Assembly (NCBI GenBank): GCA_017305815.1
Contig: JAFKJZ010000392.1
Location: forward strand, 1-9,998
Direction of reading: 5' to 3'
DNA length: 9,998 bases
DNA from: Hyphomicrobiales bacterium
GTDB lineage: Bacteria; Pseudomonadota; Alphaproteobacteria; Rhizobiales; Kaistiaceae
Part shown: positions 6,141-9,998 of the stretch, in pieces
Numbering within the stretch: the stretch's first letter is position 1
How the letters are laid out: each line of letters opens with the position of its first letter
Made by a program: the position numbers and the translations under genes
The notes under the pieces: generated by a model
What the model saw: the letters and a program-made list of their open reading frames with translations, nothing else
Database searches by the model: none
Told to the model about the DNA's origin: nothing

Positions 6141-7231
6141 AGCTGGACGCGCTGACTCGCGAGGCAAATGCCGACCGGGCCGTTTATGAGAGCCTGCTCG
6201 GTCGCTCGAAGCAGATCGTCGACCAGAACGGGCTGGTGGATCCAGGCGTGCGCCTGATCTCCGAGGCGACGGCGCCGAGCCGGCCGTTCGGTCTTCGTCT
6301 TGGCCCCGCCCTGGCGTTGGGCCTGCTCGGTGGCGCTGCCGGCGGGCTCGGCCTGGCATTCATCCTCGAGCGACTCGACGATCGTGTGCGCTCGCGACGG
6401 GCGATCGAGGCCGCGACGGGCGTCGCGGTCCTGGGCTCGCTGCCTATCCTGCCCTGGCGCGTCCGCCGCAGAACGGCGGGGATCTGGGCACAGCCGCCGG
6501 GGCATGCCTTCGCCGAGGCGATCGCCAGCCTGCAATGGATGCTGCGCCTTGCGCCGGCGACCCGCCGCTCGGCCACCTTCGTCGTCACCTCGGCCGTGCC
6601 GGGAGAGGGCAAGACCACGGCGGCGCTGGCGCTGGCCCGTTCCGTGGCGCTGGCCGGGAGATCCGTCGTTCTCGTCGATGCGGATCCCTACCGGCAGGGA
6701 CTGAGCCGGATGGCTTTGCCGCGGCGGCACCGATCCGATCCCGTGAACGGACTCGACGCGTATTTCCGGGGGAGCGCGGGGATCGATGACATTCTCACCC
6801 GCGACCCGGCGACGCCGCTGCAGGTCGTGCTCGGTCTCGGGCCTGGCGCCGACACGAAGGAGCAGCTTGAAGGCGCGGCAATGAAGCGGCTTGTCGAGCA
6901 GTTGCGTGAGCGCTTCGACGTGGTGATCCTCGACGCCCCGCCCGCTCTCTCCACCCCCGACGCGGCTCGGATCGGCAGTGTTGTCGATGCCGTCCTCTTT
7001 CTCGTCCGTTGGGAGAGCACGCCTCAGGAAACCGTGCTCGCCGCGCTTCAGAAGCTGGCCCTTTGCGGTGTCCCCGTACCGGCGCTCATCCTCAACCAGG
7101 TCGAGCGCCGTGCACATCAAAGCTATGACGCATCGCGGGCAGGGATCCGCGAGAGGCGCCTGACGAAATCGAGCCTTGGCCGCTTCGCCGACATGGCGGA
7201 TCGGGCCGGCACGCAGATCCGGGAGGCCTAG
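6122..7231 (+). CDS. Wzc/ExoP-like protein, C-terminal part: second membrane helix and BY-kinase-type ATPase domain
   Basis: This is the rest of the protein begun at 5031; the real joined product would be about 733 aa, normal for the Wzc/ExoP family. The listed start is a TTG inside the coiled coil and is not a genuine start; the frame is open back to about 6062. In order it shows the end of the coiled coil, a Pro-containing GNVR-like segment leading to a transmembrane helix (about 61-82), then a cytoplasmic kinase-like domain with Walker A SAVPGEGKTT (157-166), Walker A' VVLVDADP (182-189) and Walker B FDVVILDAPP (265-274). This is the bacterial tyrosine kinase pattern. The C-terminal tail has just one tyrosine (Tyr335), not the usual tyrosine cluster, so autophosphorylation and oligomer cycling may differ from Wzc. 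Its stop abuts the start of the export gene, which implies one operon. Confidence 0.86.
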   Translation: MDLARVKLDALTREANADRAVYESLLGRSKQIVDQNGLVDPGVRLISEATAPSRPFGLRLGPALALGLLGGAAGGLGLAFILERLDDRVRSRRAIEAATGVAVLGSLPILPWRVRRRTAGIWAQPPGHAFAEAIASLQWMLRLAPATRRSATFVVTSAVPGEGKTTAALALARSVALAGRSVVLVDADPYRQGLSRMALPRRHRSDPVNGLDAYFRGSAGIDDILTRDPATPLQVVLGLGPGADTKEQLEGAAMKRLVEQLRERFDVVILDAPPALSTPDAARIGSVVDAVLFLVRWESTPQETVLAALQKLALCGVPVPALILNQVERRAHQSYDASRAGIRERRLTKSSLGRFADMADRAGTQIREA

Positions 7232-8485
7232 ATGCGCAGCATACTCCAAATCCTGCGGCGCGGCGGACTGCCTGCCTGGATCGCCGGGATGCTCTTCATG
7301 GCCGGTGGCGCGCTGGCGCAGGAGCCCTACAGGCTGGGCGCCGGCGACGTGCTGCAGATCACCGTCTTCGGCCAGCAGGAGCTGAGCGGCCGCTTTGCCA
7401 TCGGTCCGGATGGCGCCATCCGCTATCCCCGGCTCGGGCGGATCGAGATGACGGAGTTGACGCCGGAAGAGGCGTCACAGCGCCTCACCGATGGGCTAGC
7501 CGGACGAATTCCCGCCGACCAGACGGTGACGATCGATGTCGTCAGCCATGCTCCCGTCTTCGTCACGGGCGATATCCAGGCACCCGGCCGCTTCGAATAC
7601 AGACCCGGGATGATCGTGCTGGAGCTGGTTGCGCTCGGCGGCGGACTGCGCCGGCCAGCCAGCCCTGTGACTGGGGCGGCGCTGCAATTGCTGGCGCTTC
7701 GGCAGGATCTGGCCGACGAGAGGCTCACCCGCTGGTCGCAACGGGTCGAGCGAGGGCGCCTCGAGGCCGAGGTGAAGGCCGCGGACTTCGATGACAAAGG
7801 ACTGGTCGCCTCCGGTGCGCCGCGCGACATGGTGGAGGCAGAATCCACGCTGTTCCGTGTGCGCAAGGATGCGATCGCTGCGCAGGAGGAGGCTTCCGAG
7901 GCGCAGCGGCGCACCCTCGACGAAGAGATCAACACCCTGCAACAAAGCCTCAAGCTGCATGACCGCGACCTGGTCCTGATCGCGCAGGATGTTGGCGCCA
8001 CCCAGCAGCTCGCCGACCAGGGGCTCACGGCCTATTCGCGTCTGCGCGACAGCCAGCGCCAGCAATCCGCCCTGAAGCGCGACAGGCTCGAGGTGATCGG
8101 CCTGCTCGCCCGCGCCCGGCAGAACCGGCTGGAGGTCGATCAGCGGGCCGCGGCGCTGACGGAGACGCGGGCCGCGGAGAACGCGGCGGCGTTGCGCGCC
8201 GTCGAGCTGGCCGCCGCCCGGACGGAGCAACGTATCGCCTCGCTCACCGCCAGCGTCGCGGCCGCCAATGACGATCTGGAAACGGGTAGCGTGCGGCGGG
8301 TCCCAGACGCGACCTATGCCGTCGTCCGCACGACCCGCAACGGAACGACGCAGATCCGCGTCGGCGAGCAGGATCGCCTGCAGCCGGGCGACATCCTGAC
8401 CGTGGATCGGCATCTGGACGAGCTGGAAACGGCGCCACGCGCCTCCAGTCGGCCGGCGCTACCGGAATATGTTCCGACACATTGA
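7232..8485 (+). CDS. ExoF/Wza-like outer-membrane polysaccharide export protein
   Basis: A 417-aa protein of the OPX family that forms the periplasmic and outer-membrane conduit for polysaccharide. The N-terminus is a signal peptide (MRSILQILRR, hydrophobic core, then AGGALA before QEPYRL) with likely cleavage after Ala29; there is no lipobox cysteine, so it is not a Wza-type lipoprotein. The Poly_export domain spans about 33-105 (YRLGAGDVLQITVFGQ), followed by an SLBB-like segment VFVTGDIQAPGRF (109-121). Then a long Arg/Glu/Ala/Gln-rich coiled coil at about 155-350 precedes a last beta-rich stretch with LQPGDILTV (383-391). This layout matches ExoF-type proteins of rhizobia. The ATG directly follows the preceding stop, with GGGAGG at 7221-7226 as ribosome binding site, so translation is probably coupled to the Wzc-like gene, its expected partner. 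Confidence 0.88.
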   Translation: MRSILQILRRGGLPAWIAGMLFMAGGALAQEPYRLGAGDVLQITVFGQQELSGRFAIGPDGAIRYPRLGRIEMTELTPEEASQRLTDGLAGRIPADQTVTIDVVSHAPVFVTGDIQAPGRFEYRPGMIVLELVALGGGLRRPASPVTGAALQLLALRQDLADERLTRWSQRVERGRLEAEVKAADFDDKGLVASGAPRDMVEAESTLFRVRKDAIAAQEEASEAQRRTLDEEINTLQQSLKLHDRDLVLIAQDVGATQQLADQGLTAYSRLRDSQRQQSALKRDRLEVIGLLARARQNRLEVDQRAAALTETRAAENAAALRAVELAAARTEQRIASLTASVAAANDDLETGSVRRVPDATYAVVRTTRNGTTQIRVGEQDRLQPGDILTVDRHLDELETAPRASSRPALPEYVPTH

Positions 8486-8499
8486 AGGGGAGAGAGCCG

Positions 8500-9732
8500 A
8501 TGTTCAGCAGTTCCATCGCGCGACCAGAACCCCAGCTGACTTCGCCGATCCGGGTCATCCAGGTGATGGCGCATCTGTCGCGAAAATCGGGTGGCGTGTT
8601 CGAGGCCGTCGCTGGGCTGGCGCCGGCGCTGCATGCCCGGCCTGGGGTACAGGTCGGCGTCTACGGGCTCGATCATCCTGCCCTCGATCGCGATCGGCTG
8701 AGTGAGCGGGACGTTCCGGCCCGCGCCTTTGCCGTGAGCGGCCCGGCCGCCTTCGGCTATGCGCCGGAACTCGGCCGGGCATTGCGCGCAAGCCCGCCCG
8801 ACCTGATGCATGTGCACGGGCTCTGGATGTATCCCTCGGTCGCCGGCATGTCTTGGTCGGGACGTCGCATGCCCTATGTCGTAACCCCACACGGCATGCT
8901 GGATCCCTGGGCGCTCGCGCATCGGCGATGGAAGAAGCAACTTGCCGGACTGGCCTTCGAGCGGCGGCATCTCCGCGGCGCGGCCTGCCTGCATGCGCTC
9001 TGCGCCTCGGAACGCGTAGCGATCCGCGCCGCCGGTCTCGTCAATCCGGTCTGTGTCATCCCGAACGGCGTCGACCTCGCGCGGGAAGATCGGGGAAGCG
9101 AGCCGCCGCCCTGGCGCCGCCAAGTGCCGGAGCAGGCCCGAATCCTCCTCTTCCTCGGTCGGCTGGCGCCACAGAAGGGCATTCCGGACCTGCTGCGCGG
9201 CCTCGCCTCGGCGAGGGCCGAGGTGAGTTCGGGAGCATCGCAGCGAGAATGGCATCTCGTCATCGCCGGCTGGGGCGAAGACGGCTATCGCGACGAGTTG
9301 CAGCGCCTCGTCGGCGAACTGGAACTGGGAGATGCGGTTCATTTCGTCGGGCCGCAATTTGGCGACGCCAAGGCACGGAGTTTCGCTGTCGCTGAAGCCT
9401 TCGTGCTGCCCTCGGTCAGCGAGGGCTTGCCGATCGCCGTGCTCGAAGCCTGGGCGGCGAGGCTGCCGGTGGTGATGACGTCGCGATGTAATCTGGAGTC
9501 GGGCTTTGAACATGGGGCGGCGTTGCGGATCGAGCCGGAGCCAGGGAACATCGCGGTCGGGCTTCAACAACTATTCGCTCTCTCTGATGATGAGCGCGGG
9601 GCGATCGGCGCGCGGGGCGCGGAACTCGTCGCGCAGCGCTTTTCCTGGTCCGGAGCGGCGCGGGACATGGAGGCCGTCTATCGCTGGGTGCTTGGCCGGG
9701 GCGAGCGGCCAGACACCGTCGATCTCTCATGA
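8500..9732 (+). CDS. GT4-family glycosyltransferase
   Basis: A 410-aa cytoplasmic GT-B retaining glycosyltransferase, probably adding a sugar from a nucleotide-sugar donor to the lipid-linked repeat unit of the polysaccharide; donor and acceptor cannot be read from sequence. Visible marks are the acceptor-side loop GGVFEAV (31-37), HVHGLW (104-109) and TPHGMLDPWAL (129-139), the IPNGVD linker (187-192), FLGRLAPQKG (218-227) opening the donor-binding domain, and the EX7E motif (Glu308, Glu316) in SEGLPIAVLE. A TTG at 8482 would extend the frame by six residues, but the ATG at 8500 is chosen because AAGGGGAG at 8485-8492 sits seven bases before it. The gene starts 14 bases after the export gene and overlaps the next gene by ATGA, so it belongs to the same operon. 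Confidence 0.93.
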   Translation: MFSSSIARPEPQLTSPIRVIQVMAHLSRKSGGVFEAVAGLAPALHARPGVQVGVYGLDHPALDRDRLSERDVPARAFAVSGPAAFGYAPELGRALRASPPDLMHVHGLWMYPSVAGMSWSGRRMPYVVTPHGMLDPWALAHRRWKKQLAGLAFERRHLRGAACLHALCASERVAIRAAGLVNPVCVIPNGVDLAREDRGSEPPPWRRQVPEQARILLFLGRLAPQKGIPDLLRGLASARAEVSSGASQREWHLVIAGWGEDGYRDELQRLVGELELGDAVHFVGPQFGDAKARSFAVAEAFVLPSVSEGLPIAVLEAWAARLPVVMTSRCNLESGFEHGAALRIEPEPGNIAVGLQQLFALSDDERGAIGARGAELVAQRFSWSGAARDMEAVYRWVLGRGERPDTVDLS

Positions 9733-9998
9733 GCCGCCTCGAAGCCGGGCCTCGCCTCCCTCGCGGCCAGCCGCTGCCTGCCCTGGAACCGCGCGTGACG
9801 GTTGTCCAGGATGGCTCGCGGCTCCACTATGGTTTGCCGCTGGCGCTGGCGCATAGCGGCATTCTCGATACGGTGCATACGGACTGGTTCGTGTGGCCAC
9901 GCTCCGCCGAGGCCGTGTTCGCCCGGCTGATGCATCGGTTTGGCGGCGTGACCGGCCGCAGGCTGGCGGCCCGGCGCTGCGCCGGGCTCGACGACAGC
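9729..9998 (+). CDS. Probable second glycosyltransferase (3' end cut by window edge)
   Basis: Ninety codons are visible and run off the window. The start ATG overlaps the preceding stop (ATGA, 9729-9732), typical of coupled genes in such clusters. After a 20-residue Pro/Arg-rich leader comes VTVVQDGSRLHYGLPLALAH (23-42), then GILDTVHTDWFV. This matches the N-terminal strand and first helix seen in a group of GT-B glycosyltransferases where the text reads roughly V-x-x-Q-D-G-x-R-x-H-Y-x-x-P, followed by a T-D-W/Y element. No Shine-Dalgarno is clear at the ATG, and a GTG at 9795 just before the conserved part is an alternative start. Family assignment rests on this short stretch plus the operon context; the catalytic domain lies outside the window. 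Confidence 0.65.
   Translation, partial: MSRLEAGPRLPRGQPLPALEPRVTVVQDGSRLHYGLPLALAHSGILDTVHTDWFVWPRSAEAVFARLMHRFGGVTGRRLAARRCAGLDDS

Noticed and set aside
6044..7249. Long minus-strand open frame of 401 codons across the Wzc-like kinase part
   Set aside because: It mirrors the coding strand of a clear ATPase domain; its composition (Arg, Gly, Gln rich, no domain) marks it as a shadow.
8314..9570. Minus-strand open frame of 418 codons across the export and glycosyltransferase genes
   Set aside because: It crosses the boundary of two well-supported + strand genes and has no recognisable domain.

Overview
The window reads as a high-GC alphaproteobacterial chromosome segment, most likely from the order Hyphomicrobiales (Rhizobiales). 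The evidence is the hfq-hflX pair with Hfq and HflX sequences of alphaproteobacterial type, strong G/C bias at third codon positions, and an ExoF-like polysaccharide export protein next to a Wzc/ExoP-like protein. Genus cannot be fixed by eye.

Left part (1-3135), housekeeping: the near-complete 3' part of hfq is followed with no gap by hflX (TTG start). hflX converges on mazG, and one hairpin fills the 31-base space between them exactly. mazG is divergent from a small cold-shock protein gene. That gene has a long leader with a GC-rich hairpin just before its ribosome binding site and a textbook Rho-independent terminator after it.

Middle part (3136-4906): a membrane-anchored staphylococcal-nuclease-like enzyme with all catalytic residues, then a relatively AT-rich regulatory region packed with GGTTG-type repeats in both orientations. 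Next comes a LuxR-type DNA-binding regulator whose receiver-like N-terminal domain lacks the phosphorylation residues.

Right part (5031-9998), start of an exopolysaccharide or capsule cluster, all on the + strand and tightly packed: a Wzc/ExoP-like co-polymerase with a tyrosine-kinase-type ATPase domain, an outer-membrane polysaccharide export protein with a long inserted coiled coil, a GT4 glycosyltransferase, and the start of what looks like a second glycosyltransferase. The Wzc-like gene is split by a single-base frameshift near 6066-6073. The glycosyltransferases would build the repeat unit on a lipid carrier, the Wzc-like protein would govern polymerisation and chain length at the inner membrane, and the export protein would carry the polymer across the periplasm and outer membrane. 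The regulator beside the cluster is a plausible controller of it, by position only.

I see no mobile element, CRISPR array, tRNA or rRNA, and no wholly novel system. The points most worth a second look are the repeat-rich promoter before the pseudo-receiver regulator, the frameshift in the Wzc-like gene, and the structured cold-shock leader.
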